Part shown: positions 15,331 to 23,476 of the stretch, piece by piece
How the letters are laid out: every line of letters starts with the position of its first letter
How positions within the stretch are numbered: the first letter of the stretch is position 1
Origin: Pseudozobellia sp. WGM2
GTDB taxonomy: Bacteria > Bacteroidota > Bacteroidia > Flavobacteriales > Flavobacteriaceae
Direction of reading: 5' to 3'
NCBI RefSeq assembly: GCF_017810075.1
Contig: NZ_JADNYK010000002.1
Location: 682,001-746,000, forward strand
Length of the DNA stretch: 64,000 nt
The notes under the pieces: model-generated
The model's input: only the letters and a program-made list of their open reading frames with translations
Databases searched by the model: none
Told to the model about the DNA's origin: nothing
Position numbers and translations under genes: made by a program

Positions 15331-15768
15331 CTAATTGGTTACAATTACTATGTTACCACTTTGTGTAGCTCTGTATTCAAGCAGGTTATAATATCGGCTG
15401 CCGTCGTCTGGTCTATCTTTTTGTTGACCGGTAAAAAGATAGTATTCATAGTCTTCGCACGAACAGGTCACTATTTGTCCGTCTAACTCCATCGTAGAAC
15501 ATTCATTGGGTATGTGGTTGGGGCAACTGGCCTCAAAGGCACGATACTGGTCAAAATTTGATTTGATTACAAAAATTCCCTTGATGCCAACCCCCGGATT
15601 CGGAACATAAACTGCATTGCCCAAATTCGTTAATGGACTATAGAGGGGTAGGTTGAGGTTCATGTCAAATCGAAAACCGATTTCCTGTAAAAACGGATTG
15701 CGTTCTCCCCGATCATTATCGCACGAGAGCAAACCAACTAAAAGCAGAACACACAAAAATCGGGGCAT
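15331..15768 (-). CDS. Lipoprotein with a degenerate Rieske-like domain
   Basis: 145 residues with a lipoprotein signal (LLLVGLLSC, lipidated Cys16). The C-terminal half resembles a Rieske fold: SCPNHIPNEC, then after about 15 residues VTCSCEDYEYYLFTGQ. A true Rieske centre needs C-x-H and C-x-x-H. Here the first box is C-P-N-H and the second has no histidine after its cysteines (CSCEDY), so a normal 2Fe-2S cluster is unlikely. The closing NIVIVTN is typical of the fold. Probably a periplasm-facing structural or binding derivative; function unknown. Confidence 0.72.
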   Translation of the reverse strand: MPRFLCVLLLVGLLSCDNDRGERNPFLQEIGFRFDMNLNLPLYSPLTNLGNAVYVPNPGVGIKGIFVIKSNFDQYRAFEASCPNHIPNECSTMELDGQIVTCSCEDYEYYLFTGQQKDRPDDGSRYYNLLEYRATQSGNIVIVTN

Positions 15769-16099
15769 ATCACTAATTCAATTTCAATATATTACAACAA
15801 AATTGAACAAAAATTATGTATATTTGCGTTAAATCCTCTCTAAAAAAGCCGACCTAATCTCGGTGTAAGTAGAGGATTTTTCTTATTTATTACTTTTATG
15901 GGTTCTGCCATTTGAGCGGCCATGAAGTCGAGATTAATTTCAAGAGCGCGTAGGTTACTTTACGGTACAAATGGTTTTGAGAATCATCATTTGTTTTCTC
16001 GCTCTGCGATTTACTGTACGTTTTTAGTGAATCTTTAATTATTTCGAATTCTACGGATAGCGTAATTGGCGAGAACTTTATGTATAAAATGAAATTATT
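15769..16099 (+). other. Long region before greA with a candidate short structured RNA
   Basis: 331 bp without a gene between divergent genes. A -7 box TATATTTG lies at 15819-15826. From the expected start, AAATCCTCT (15831-15839) pairs perfectly with AGAGGATTT (15871-15879), with an inner CCGA/TCGG stem (15849-15852, 15860-15863), followed by TTTTTCTT. This could be a self-terminating RNA of about 55 bases or an attenuator for greA. The remaining 200 bp shows no structure I can name; the -33 box is weak. Confidence 0.5.
15831..15886 (+). ncRNA. Candidate small RNA or attenuator hairpin upstream of greA
   Basis: A nine-pair outer stem, a four-pair inner stem and a T-rich tail directly after a TAnnTTTG promoter box. 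The hairpin begins almost at the predicted first base. It does not match an RNA family I can name with confidence. Confidence 0.42.
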
Positions 16100-16576
16100 A
16101 TGAGCAATATATCTTACTATACTGCAGAGGGCTTGAAAAATTTGAGAGACGAGCTAAATCAATTAAAAGATGTAGAAAGGCCTAAGGCTTCTCAGGCTAT
16201 TGCAGAAGCACGGGATAAAGGTGACCTTTCTGAAAATGCGGAATACGATGCGGCCAAAGAAGCCCAAGGTCTTTTAGAAATGAAAATTTCTAAAATGGAA
16301 GCTACCTTGGCTAACGCCCGTTTAATCGATGAATCGCAATTAGATACTTCTAAAGTATTGATTCTTTCTACCGTAAAATTGAAGAATCAAACCAACGGTA
16401 TGGAAATGAAATATACCTTGGTAGCCGAAAGTGAGGCCAATTTAAAAGCGGGTAAAATTTCCGTAAGCTCACCTATCGGAAAAGGGCTTTTAGGCAAAAA
16501 GGTAGGCGACACTGCTGAAATCAATGTGCCTAATGGTACTATGAAATTCGATATTCTTGAAATTACGAGAAATTAG
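16100..16576 (+). CDS. greA: Transcription elongation factor GreA
   Basis: 158 residues, the usual GreA length. The N-terminal coiled coil (about 8-75) carries the conserved tip and basic patch (GDLSENAEYDAAKEAQ, about 41-56) that reaches into the RNA polymerase secondary channel, where the D and E residues assist transcript cleavage. The C-terminal FKBP-like domain includes SPIGKGLLGKKVGD (124-137). It rescues backtracked polymerase. Followed 23 bp later by the HIT gene in the same direction, a common pair in Flavobacteriia. Confidence 0.96.
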   Translation: MSNISYYTAEGLKNLRDELNQLKDVERPKASQAIAEARDKGDLSENAEYDAAKEAQGLLEMKISKMEATLANARLIDESQLDTSKVLILSTVKLKNQTNGMEMKYTLVAESEANLKAGKISVSSPIGKGLLGKKVGDTAEINVPNGTMKFDILEITRN

Positions 16577-16599
16577 TAAACACTAGATTACAAAACCTT

Positions 16600-16989
16600 A
16601 TGGCATCTATATTCACGAAAATCATAGAAGGTGAAATACCTTGTTACAAAATAGCTGAAGACGATAACTATTTTGCATTCTTGGATATTAACCCGAATGC
16701 TAAAGGGCATACCTTATGTGTGCCCAAAAAAGAGGTGGACAAAATTATGGATCTAGATGAGGAAACCTATGCAGGGCTTATGGCTTTCTCGAGAAAAGTC
16801 GGTTTGGCCATCGAAGCCGCAATTGACTGCAAACGTGTAGGTATGACCGTTATTGGTCTTGAAGTGCCACATGTGCACGTACATTTGATTCCACTCAATG
16901 ATATGCAAGATGCTACTTTTCAAAAGAAGGCTTCTCTAAGTAAAGATGAGTTTGAAGCTACTGCCGAGGCTATTCGTGCAAGACTTTAG
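16600..16989 (+). CDS. HIT family nucleotide-binding protein
   Basis: 129 residues with the catalytic histidine triad HVHVHLIP (91-98) and the N-terminal SIFTKIIEGEIPCYKIAED signature of HinT-like proteins. The family hydrolyses AMP-linked phosphoramidates and similar nucleotides in the cytoplasm. It is 23 bp after greA and likely co-transcribed. The motif CKRVGMTVIGLEVPH is the family's pre-triad strand. The natural substrate is unknown. Confidence 0.93.
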   Translation: MASIFTKIIEGEIPCYKIAEDDNYFAFLDINPNAKGHTLCVPKKEVDKIMDLDEETYAGLMAFSRKVGLAIEAAIDCKRVGMTVIGLEVPHVHVHLIPLNDMQDATFQKKASLSKDEFEATAEAIRARL

Positions 16990-17001
16990 TTGATTATAAA
17001 A

Positions 17002-17355
17002 TCAAAAAACCTGTTGTTGAAGAAGTAGGTAGATGCCACCGCCTACAATTACAATCAATACCAAAATCAGAACCCAAAATAAAGACGTGAGACTTAGCGC
17101 GCTAGGTTTGGGTTCTACCATCTTCTGGTAATATTCGAACGTTCTTTCAATATCGTCCGTCCAGCTAACGGGGTAGATAGTACTTCCACATTTGTTGCAG
17201 ACTAGTTGATGTGTGATAATGTTGGTGGTTCTATGTGCAAGTTTAGTGTAAGAGTGTTTTTGATAAAAAGATAGCTTAAGGTCTTGATTAAAACATTCCG
17301 GACAGTTGTTCGTGAGGTCTGCTTCTTTTATTGCTACTAATTTTTCCTTCGCCAT
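17002..17355 (-). CDS. Small zinc-ribbon membrane protein
   Basis: A 117-residue protein with two CxxC pairs (NCPECF near 17-22 and CNKCGS near 53-58) forming a likely zinc ribbon, then one C-terminal TM helix at about 90-112. No signal peptide. It lies 10 bp after the histidine kinase gene on the same strand, so the two are probably one operon. It has no family name I recognise. A cytoplasmic zinc ribbon anchored beside a sensor kinase suggests an accessory role, but this is only inferred from position. Confidence 0.72.
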   Translation of the reverse strand: MAKEKLVAIKEADLTNNCPECFNQDLKLSFYQKHSYTKLAHRTTNIITHQLVCNKCGSTIYPVSWTDDIERTFEYYQKMVEPKPSALSLTSLFWVLILVLIVIVGGGIYLLLQQQVF

Positions 17356-17365
17356 TTTAATAGTT

Positions 17366-18526
17366 TTATGCTGCTTGAGCTTCCATTACGCGCAAAGTAA
17401 TCTGCATAATCGTACCTTCTTTGTTAGATGTAAGTACTTTTATTTTTCCTTTATGATATTCTTCTACGATACGCTTGACCAACGAAAGACCCAAGCCCCA
17501 ACCTCTTTTTTTAGAAGTAACGCCAGGGTTAAAAATGGTCTGAAAATCACTTTTAGCAATACCGTGCCCCGTATCGGAAACTTGAATATGTACGTGCTTT
17601 CCATCGGAAAAGATTTTAACTCCGATATTACCCTTCCCTTTCATGGCATCGATACCATTTTTGACCAAATTTTCGATGGTCCAGTGATATAACGAAGGGT
17701 TCAAAAGCACTGATGCCTGTTCTATTTGACTGCTGAACGAAAAATGGATCAGGTCAGAACTTCTTAGCTTAAGGTATTCATACGCTTCTTTGGTCTGTTC
17801 TACAATGTCTAAAGCATCTAGCTTCGGAAGCGAGCCAATTTTAGAGAACCGTTCTGTAATGGTTTCCAAACGTGAGATATCTTTCTGTATCTCTTTGGTT
17901 ATTTCTGGGTTGATGTCTTCCGTTTTTAAAAGCTCGTTCCAACCTAAAAGAGACGAAAGAGGTGTTCCGATTTGATGTGCGGTTTCTTTTGCCATGCCCG
18001 CCCAGAGTTTATTTTGTTCTGAAGCCTTGTTGGTCTTAAAGAAAAAGAAAATTACGGCCGCAAAAAGAAATATAATAAGAAGCAGGGCTACGGGGTAATA
18101 TTTTAACTTGTTCAATACCTCAGAATTTCCATAGTAAAGCGTTGCTAAATGTTCCCCTTGTTGGTCAATTGATATTGGGGTGTTTTCACTTCTGAATTTT
18201 TTGATTCGCCTTTGAATAAATAGGGTGTCGGTAATCTTTTCGGCAGACATATTATTGGTCTTTATCGAGCCGTCTTTGTTTACCAAAATCATCGGGGTAG
18301 AGGTGTTGTTCTGAAATACTTTGAGATGAAGGTTGCCCAAATCGGCATCTTCCGATGATTGCTGAAATTCCGATTGAGCAGTTGCCCAAATCTCCATTTT
18401 TAGGCGCTCTTCTTCCTTGAACTTCTTAAAAAAACTATTGGTGTTCCAAAGAATTAAGCTGACAATAACAAAAGATGATAGTAATAATATCAAATTGCTA
18501 GTCTTCTTTTGAGGATTAAAGTTCAT
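17366..18526 (-). CDS. Sensor histidine kinase
   Basis: 386 residues. TM helices at about 10-28 and 145-164 flank a roughly 115-residue extracytoplasmic sensor. The kinase core has H184 (ETAHQIGTPLSS, about 181-192), a variant H-box with HQIGTPL, then an N-box (ENLVKNGIDAM), DTGHGIA and GWGLGLSL. There is no HAMP, PAS or receiver domain, and no response regulator next to it, so it is an orphan kinase in this window. First gene of an operon with the zinc-ribbon protein; the signal is unknown. Confidence 0.92.
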   Translation of the reverse strand: MNFNPQKKTSNLILLLSSFVIVSLILWNTNSFFKKFKEEERLKMEIWATAQSEFQQSSEDADLGNLHLKVFQNNTSTPMILVNKDGSIKTNNMSAEKITDTLFIQRRIKKFRSENTPISIDQQGEHLATLYYGNSEVLNKLKYYPVALLLIIFLFAAVIFFFFKTNKASEQNKLWAGMAKETAHQIGTPLSSLLGWNELLKTEDINPEITKEIQKDISRLETITERFSKIGSLPKLDALDIVEQTKEAYEYLKLRSSDLIHFSFSSQIEQASVLLNPSLYHWTIENLVKNGIDAMKGKGNIGVKIFSDGKHVHIQVSDTGHGIAKSDFQTIFNPGVTSKKRGWGLGLSLVKRIVEEYHKGKIKVLTSNKEGTIMQITLRVMEAQAA

Positions 18527-18676
18527 TGAGCGAATTGTCTTTTAAGGCCCTTTTGAACATGGTAGGTGCTTCTTCAACAAGGTTCTCGTCAAATATAACG
18601 CAAATGCTGGCAAATTGGTATGTGGTGGTACCCGCTCCTTTCACGAAACGGTACTAAAATATGTATCTTTAGGCTT

Positions 18677-19561
18677 ATGGATAAAGAAATGATTTCAGTG
18701 CTTCCCGAAACGGTTTCTACGGGTGAATTGCACGGTTATTTATTAGGTGCTATTGGGCCAAGGCCTATTGCGTTCGCTAGCACAGTCGATGAAAAGGGAA
18801 GGCCGAATTTGGCTCCTTTTAGTTTTTTCAATGTGTTTGGTAGCAATCCCCCTATCTTAATTTTTTCACCGGCAAGAAGGGTGAGAAACAACTCCACCAA
18901 GCATACGTTGCAAAATGTACTCTTGACGATGGAAGTAGTGATCAATATCGTTAATTATGATATGGTACAACAGATGTCACTGTCGAGTACCGAATATGGT
19001 AAAGGCGAAAATGAGTTTAAAAAGGCAGGGCTAACCATGGTAAAATCAGATTTGGTAAAGCCGTATCGTGTAGGGGAATCTCCCGTGCAATTTGAATGTA
19101 AAGTAACCAAGGTCGAGGCTTTGGGCAAAGATGGTGGGGCAGGTAACCTTATTTTTTCAGAGGTAGTAAAGATTCATATAGACAGAAATATTCTTGATGA
19201 AAACGGAAATATCGATCAGCTAAAGATTGATCAAGTTGCCCGAATGGGTGGCAATTGGTACAGCAGGGCCAATAAAGGGTTGTTTGAAGTGCCAAAACCC
19301 TTGTCTAAACTGGGCGTGGGTATAGACAGTATGCCAGGTCATATTAGGGCGAGCAAGGTTTTGACCGGTAACGATTTGGGTCTTTTAGGTAACGTAGAGC
19401 GAATTCCCGATACAAGTGAAGTAAATGATTTTGTGGCTTCCAATATGGAAGTTCGAACATTGATCAGTGGTGGAGAGCGAGAACCACTTGAACGTCGGGC
19501 GCAAGAGTATTTGCAACAAAATGATGTGCTTTCCGCTTGGAAAGTTCTATTGGCGCAATGA
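18677..19561 (+). CDS. Flavin reductase family protein (FMN-binding)
   Basis: 294 residues from the ATG at 18677; an earlier in-frame start at 18620 would add 19 residues with no conserved features. The N-terminal split-barrel domain (about 10-190) shows RPIAFASTVDEKGRPNLAPFS (29-49) and FNVFGSNPPILIFSPARR, typical of flavin reductase-like FMN-binding proteins. The C-terminal part, about 100 residues, is found in the larger DIM6/NTAB type. Likely a cytoplasmic FMN reductase or flavin carrier; the partner enzyme is unknown. Single gene, divergent from the kinase. Confidence 0.87.
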   Translation: MDKEMISVLPETVSTGELHGYLLGAIGPRPIAFASTVDEKGRPNLAPFSFFNVFGSNPPILIFSPARRVRNNSTKHTLQNVLLTMEVVINIVNYDMVQQMSLSSTEYGKGENEFKKAGLTMVKSDLVKPYRVGESPVQFECKVTKVEALGKDGGAGNLIFSEVVKIHIDRNILDENGNIDQLKIDQVARMGGNWYSRANKGLFEVPKPLSKLGVGIDSMPGHIRASKVLTGNDLGLLGNVERIPDTSEVNDFVASNMEVRTLISGGEREPLERRAQEYLQQNDVLSAWKVLLAQ

Positions 19562-19686
19562 AAATTTTACGGTGCAAAACCTGTTTATGATCAATGATAA
19601 CTTATCTGATTTTTGTTAGGTGGATCGTGCTTTAAATTTTACTTTTAAACCGTAATATAGTTTCAGTTAACATATAATTCATAGTC

Positions 19687-20064
19687 ATGGAAGTACAAGG
19701 TAAAATTAAGCTAGTAGGAGAAACACAGACCTTCGGAAATAACGGTTTTAGAAAACGTGAAGTGGTAGTTACCACAGAAGAACAATACCCGCAACATATA
19801 ATGATAGAGTTTGTTCAAGACAAGACAGATTTGTTGAACAATTATAAGGTAGGGCAAGATGTGAAGATCAGCATCAACCTTCGCGGAAGGGAATGGACTA
19901 ACCCTCAGGGTGAAGTAAAATACTTTAACTCGATTCAAGGTTGGCGTATAGAAAGCCTTCAACAAGAGCCAAGTGGCGGTCAAATGCCTCCGGTGCCACC
20001 AGCGGAAGCCTTCGCTCCGGCTGATGACTTGAATGAAGAAGATCACGACGATCTACCTTTTTAA
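19687..20064 (+). CDS. DUF3127 (OB-fold-like) protein with an SSB-type C-terminal tip
   Basis: A 125-residue protein of the DUF3127 family. Residues 1-95 form an SSB-like small beta-barrel (MEVQGKIKLVGETQTFG, FRKREVVVTTEEQYPQ, LRGREWTNPQGEVKYFNS). A Pro/Ala-rich linker leads to the acidic end EEDHDDLPF, which strongly resembles the DDIPF tip that bacterial SSB uses to recruit repair and replication proteins. DNA binding is an inference. Strong terminator downstream. Confidence 0.84.
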   Translation: MEVQGKIKLVGETQTFGNNGFRKREVVVTTEEQYPQHIMIEFVQDKTDLLNNYKVGQDVKISINLRGREWTNPQGEVKYFNSIQGWRIESLQQEPSGGQMPPVPPAEAFAPADDLNEEDHDDLPF

Positions 20065-20088
20065 AAAAAAACATTCTAAAGGGAATAA

Positions 20089-20122
20089 AAACCTGCAGGC
20101 CATTAAGCTTGCAGGTTTTTTT
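20089..20122 (+). terminator. Terminator after the DUF3127 gene
   Basis: AACCTGCA and TGCAGGTT pair around a 12-base loop, then a T run. Confidence 0.84.
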
Positions 20123-20162
20123 ATAAGCACCATAAATGTATTTTTAAGGCAAATAACAACCC

Positions 20163-20816
20163 ATGTTTTTCGTTACCGATAAGCTTGAATTTCCTCCTGT
20201 AAATCTTGCTAATGATGAAGGCTTATTGGCCGTCGGTGGAGACCTTTCACCTGCTAGATTAGCACTTTCTTACCGCAATGGAATTTTTCCGTGGTTCAAT
20301 GAGGGTTCCTTGATTCTATGGTGGAGTCCCAACCCTCGAATGGTTTTGATACCTAGTGAGGTTCGAATTTCGAAGAGTATGCGAAAAGTGATTAAAAACG
20401 AGAATTTCCGGTTGACCAAAAATACCTGTTTCGATAAGGTTATTGAAAAGTGTTCCCATATCAAAAGAAAAGGGCAAGAAGGTACTTGGATAACTAGTGA
20501 GATGCAAAAGGCTTACATCGCTTTACATGAGAACGGGCTTGCCCAATCATATGAGGTATGGCAAAATGGGCTCTTGGTAGGTGGACTTTATGGAATTGAC
20601 CTAGGCCATGTTTTTTGTGGCGAGAGCATGTTCAGTACGGTAAGCAATGCCTCTAAATTCGCTTTTATCAAAATGGCTCAAGAAATGGAGCGAAAGCAAT
20701 ACCGCTTAATTGATTGTCAATTGTATACCGACCACCTGGCAAGTTTGGGTGCTAAGGAAATGCCTAGGCAAGAGTTTATTGAAATACTACATAGAAAAGA
20801 CCAGGCCGGCCAATAA
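20163..20816 (+). CDS. aat: Leucyl/phenylalanyl-tRNA-protein transferase
   Basis: 217 residues, full length. Family blocks: FPPVNLANDEGLLAVGGDLS (10-29), NGIFPWFNEG (39-48), LWWSPNPRMVL (52-62), then GTWITSEM, GGLYGIDLGHVFCGESMFS and the C-terminal DCQLYTDHLASLGA. It adds Leu or Phe to proteins with N-terminal Arg or Lys, making them ClpS/ClpAP substrates (N-degron pathway). No clpS or clpA is in the window. Its 3' end overlaps the convergent outer membrane protein gene by 30 bp. Confidence 0.96.
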   Translation: MFFVTDKLEFPPVNLANDEGLLAVGGDLSPARLALSYRNGIFPWFNEGSLILWWSPNPRMVLIPSEVRISKSMRKVIKNENFRLTKNTCFDKVIEKCSHIKRKGQEGTWITSEMQKAYIALHENGLAQSYEVWQNGLLVGGLYGIDLGHVFCGESMFSTVSNASKFAFIKMAQEMERKQYRLIDCQLYTDHLASLGAKEMPRQEFIEILHRKDQAGQ

Positions 20817-21473
20817 GAACAATACATTCTCTGTTTTCTGACCGTAATTTTCAAACCGATATTCGATACCTGTTTGAAGTTTGGTCTCAGGGTTCAATAA
20901 CCACCCAATTTGAGAGGTGAAACGTTGGTCAAATTCAGGTTTACTCGCTTTGGCCAGGCTCAATAATGCCTCGGTTGAAGCCACAAAATAGGCCTCACCT
21001 ACATCTAATTGTTCGCCATTTAAGGGGGTGTCGAATGCCAAGCGATACCTAAGACGGTGTATAGTGATAGATGGCCTTATGCGCTGTTCGAGTCTTATTC
21101 GATTACCTATACGGGCATTTCCGTCACGCTTAGTGAAGTTGTATTGTTGCGTGAGTCTTAATTCATTTTCCTCGTCACTTTCAAAAGCTTCTCTAAATCG
21201 GTATTTGATACCGAATGCAATACTTTGATCAAAACCAATTTCAAGCTTTGAGAAATGGGCTATTTCTAATTGGCGAACACTAAGTGCTACATCTTCATCA
21301 TAAATATAACTTCGATTGGCAATTTCAAAATTATGGGTGTAGTTGGTAGCAACGTCGTAATTTAAAGAAATTGCCGGTTCTATATAGAAGGTGAAATTAT
21401 CTTGACCATGGGTTGCGCATGCCAATAAGAAGAAAAGAATTACAACGCATTTCTTAATAAAGTACATGGTCAT
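20787..21473 (-). CDS. DUF2490-like outer membrane beta-barrel protein
   Basis: 228 residues with a signal peptide (hydrophobic 8-20, cleavage near THGQ) and alternating amphipathic strands ending in an aromatic-rich final strand (LLAGLVFSM). This matches the DUF2490 outer membrane family, whose function is unknown. Two starts are possible, 21473 or 21467 (M-T-M). It overlaps the upstream gene on the same strand by 20 bp, so the pair is an operon. Confidence 0.78.
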   Translation of the reverse strand: MTMYFIKKCVVILFFLLACATHGQDNFTFYIEPAISLNYDVATNYTHNFEIANRSYIYDEDVALSVRQLEIAHFSKLEIGFDQSIAFGIKYRFREAFESDEENELRLTQQYNFTKRDGNARIGNRIRLEQRIRPSITIHRLRYRLAFDTPLNGEQLDVGEAYFVASTEALLSLAKASKPEFDQRFTSQIGWLLNPETKLQTGIEYRFENYGQKTENVLFLLAGLVFSM

Positions 21474-22050
21474 AATTAGGGGGTAACGATTTTCTTAGGT
21501 TTACAAAATTGCCTTGCGAGTCAAATAATATTTCAAATTGCTCATAGCCATTCTTCTTTTTGCCCGAAACGATAAATTCATAATTTATATTGGGCAGCAT
21601 TAGATTCTGAAAGGCATTTCTTATCGTAGTCTCAATATCATCTTCACCTACCGGATATTGCTGTTGCATGCGCCTAATACGATATTTGCTGAATTGTGCG
21701 TCGAGATATTTTGAGATTTGGGCGTAGGAGTCATTTGGTATATCTACTTCTTTGATTAAAATTTCAATATCCTCTAGAGTTCCGTCTTCATCGAATTCTA
21801 CACTATACCGAAGCCGGTCTTTTTTGAATTTGGCCTCATAGCTAATCTTAGTGCTGTCGGTCTCTTTGTAGAATCGTAAGCGTCTAGTGTCTTCGATTTT
21901 ATCTGAAATGTAATCTAGGGCCGCTTTTGGAAATTGCGATTTCTTGATTCTATACTCTCTTTCGTATTTATTCTGGCCCAGAATCACTTGACCATAAAAA
22001 AGAAAAAGAATGCATGGTAAAACGGTGAGGTATCTTTTTTTTAAACTCAT
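21454..22050 (-). CDS. Secreted protein of unknown function with PepSY-like segments
   Basis: 198 residues with an N-terminal signal peptide (hydrophobic 9-25, cleavage near ILGQ). The mature part has two similar stretches: KISYEAKFKKDRLRYSVEFD with EDGTLEDIEI near 68-97, and YEFIVSGKKK with FEILFDSQGNFVNLRK near 156-187. These strand-turn patterns resemble PepSY-like domains, but the match is weak. It is the first gene of the operon with the DUF2490-like barrel, so the two products may meet in the envelope. Confidence 0.68.
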   Translation of the reverse strand: MSLKKRYLTVLPCILFLFYGQVILGQNKYEREYRIKKSQFPKAALDYISDKIEDTRRLRFYKETDSTKISYEAKFKKDRLRYSVEFDEDGTLEDIEILIKEVDIPNDSYAQISKYLDAQFSKYRIRRMQQQYPVGEDDIETTIRNAFQNLMLPNINYEFIVSGKKKNGYEQFEILFDSQGNFVNLRKSLPPNYDHVLY

Positions 22051-22062
22051 AATATATTCATT

Positions 22063-22626
22063 TCAAACTTCGTTGTATCTAAAACAGGTCGTTTCGTGGT
22101 CATTGACCATTCCGGTAGCTTGCATAAAGGCATAAACAATAGTACTGCCCACAAACTTAAAGCCTTTCTTTTTTAAATCTTTGCTTATAGCATCTGAAAT
22201 AACCGTAGTCGCAGGTGCCTCTTTATAATTTACCACCTCATTTTTAATAGGTTTATGGTCAACGAAAGACCATATGTAACTACTAAAGCTACCATAATCA
22301 TCTTGAATTTTCATGAAGGCTTGGGCGTTGCTGACTGCAGAATTAATCTTTAATCTGTTTCTTATAATTCCGGCATTTTGTAAGAGCCTATCTTTCTTGG
22401 CCTGGTCGTATGCCGCAATTTTTTGATAATCGAATTGATCAAAGGCTTCCCGAAAGCTTTCCCTTTTTCTTAAAATGGTTATCCAGCTTAAGCCCGCTTG
22501 AAAAGATTCCAACAATAAAAACTCGAACAAGGTCGAATCGTCTTTCACTGGTAGGCCCCATTCTTCATCATGATAGGCTTCGTAGAGTTCATCGCCAATG
22601 CACCAACCACATCTGTGTTTATCCAT
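22063..22626 (-). CDS. tag: DNA-3-methyladenine glycosylase I
   Basis: 187 residues from the ATG at 22626; the frame extends 18 codons upstream but these are unlike the family, which starts M-x-x-x-R-C-x-W. Conserved features are HRCGWCIGDELYEAYHDEEWG (4-24), with the zinc-binding Cys, LLLESFQAGLSW (about 37-48) and the C-terminal HETTCFRY with the His/Cys zinc ligands. It removes 3-methyladenine from alkylated DNA. Single gene with short gaps on both sides. Confidence 0.95.
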   Translation of the reverse strand: MDKHRCGWCIGDELYEAYHDEEWGLPVKDDSTLFEFLLLESFQAGLSWITILRKRESFREAFDQFDYQKIAAYDQAKKDRLLQNAGIIRNRLKINSAVSNAQAFMKIQDDYGSFSSYIWSFVDHKPIKNEVVNYKEAPATTVISDAISKDLKKKGFKFVGSTIVYAFMQATGMVNDHETTCFRYNEV

Positions 22627-22849
22627 CTTAATGATTTTAAAACTAAAGATATAGTAATCGAAAAAGATACAATAAGCCAAATAGGTAAATTAGAGTTTAA
22701 ATTGAAAATTTGCTTGAGCAACTGATATATTTTTTGATGGTACAAAACGTTATTTTATGCGGATGTAAGTTTTCTGGAGAAAACCCTACCAATAACACTT
22801 CATATTAGAGAGGAACAATCCTGAAAATACAAATAAACTATACCAAAGA

Positions 22850-23476
22850 ATGTCCGTATCAATAACAAATAAATCGACTTCAGAATTAATTCAAGAAGCT
22901 TTATCGCAAGCCATCTCTTATAGCGACTACAGGGTGATGGTAAATCAATTGGCATTGGAGGGTAAAGCCACTGGGCCTGAGCAAACCGAGGCATTGGCAA
23001 ATTATACCATGTTGAACGATAGGCGGATGAAGCGTTTCGATAAAACGGTAAAGCTTGATGACACAGTTATTGAACAGCTTCAGGAGTTAGACAAGAATGT
23101 AACCTTTTTGGTGCTTACCGAAAGTTGGTGTGGTGATGCGGCGCCCTCGTTACCGGTAATGAATAAAATAGCAGAGCTTAATTCGAAAATAGATTTTAAA
23201 GTAGTTCTTCGTGATGAGAACCTAGGTTTAATGAACCGTTTTTTGACCAATGGGGGAATGTCGATACCTAAATTGATAATCTTTGATTCCAAAATTAAAG
23301 AGGTACTTTCAGATTGGGGACCACGCCCGAAGCCAGCTGCAAAATTGGTTTCAGACCATAAGGCCGAACACGGCACCATTTTACCTGAACTCAAAGAGGA
23401 GCTTCAGCAATGGTATAATAAAGATAAGGGGCAAACAATTTTGAAAGAACTCTTAGCGAGCCTTCCCCTGAAATAA
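22850..23476 (+). CDS. Thioredoxin-fold protein with a CGDA active site
   Basis: 208 residues without a signal peptide. Thioredoxin fold after an N-terminal helical region: strand VTFLVLTESWCGDAAPSLPVM (84-104) and the cis-proline GGMSIPKLIIFD near 145-156. The usual CxxC is CGDA (94-97), with the second Cys replaced by Ala, so ordinary dithiol chemistry is excluded. A monothiol or binding role is possible. This variant is common in flavobacterial thioredoxin-like proteins. The 3' end overlaps the convergent TonB-like gene by 24 bp. Confidence 0.82.
   Translation: MSVSITNKSTSELIQEALSQAISYSDYRVMVNQLALEGKATGPEQTEALANYTMLNDRRMKRFDKTVKLDDTVIEQLQELDKNVTFLVLTESWCGDAAPSLPVMNKIAELNSKIDFKVVLRDENLGLMNRFLTNGGMSIPKLIIFDSKIKEVLSDWGPRPKPAAKLVSDHKAEHGTILPELKEELQQWYNKDKGQTILKELLASLPLK

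Noticed and set aside
17790-17975. Plus-strand frame inside the histidine kinase gene
   Set aside because: Only 61 residues, opposite to a clear kinase; no support.
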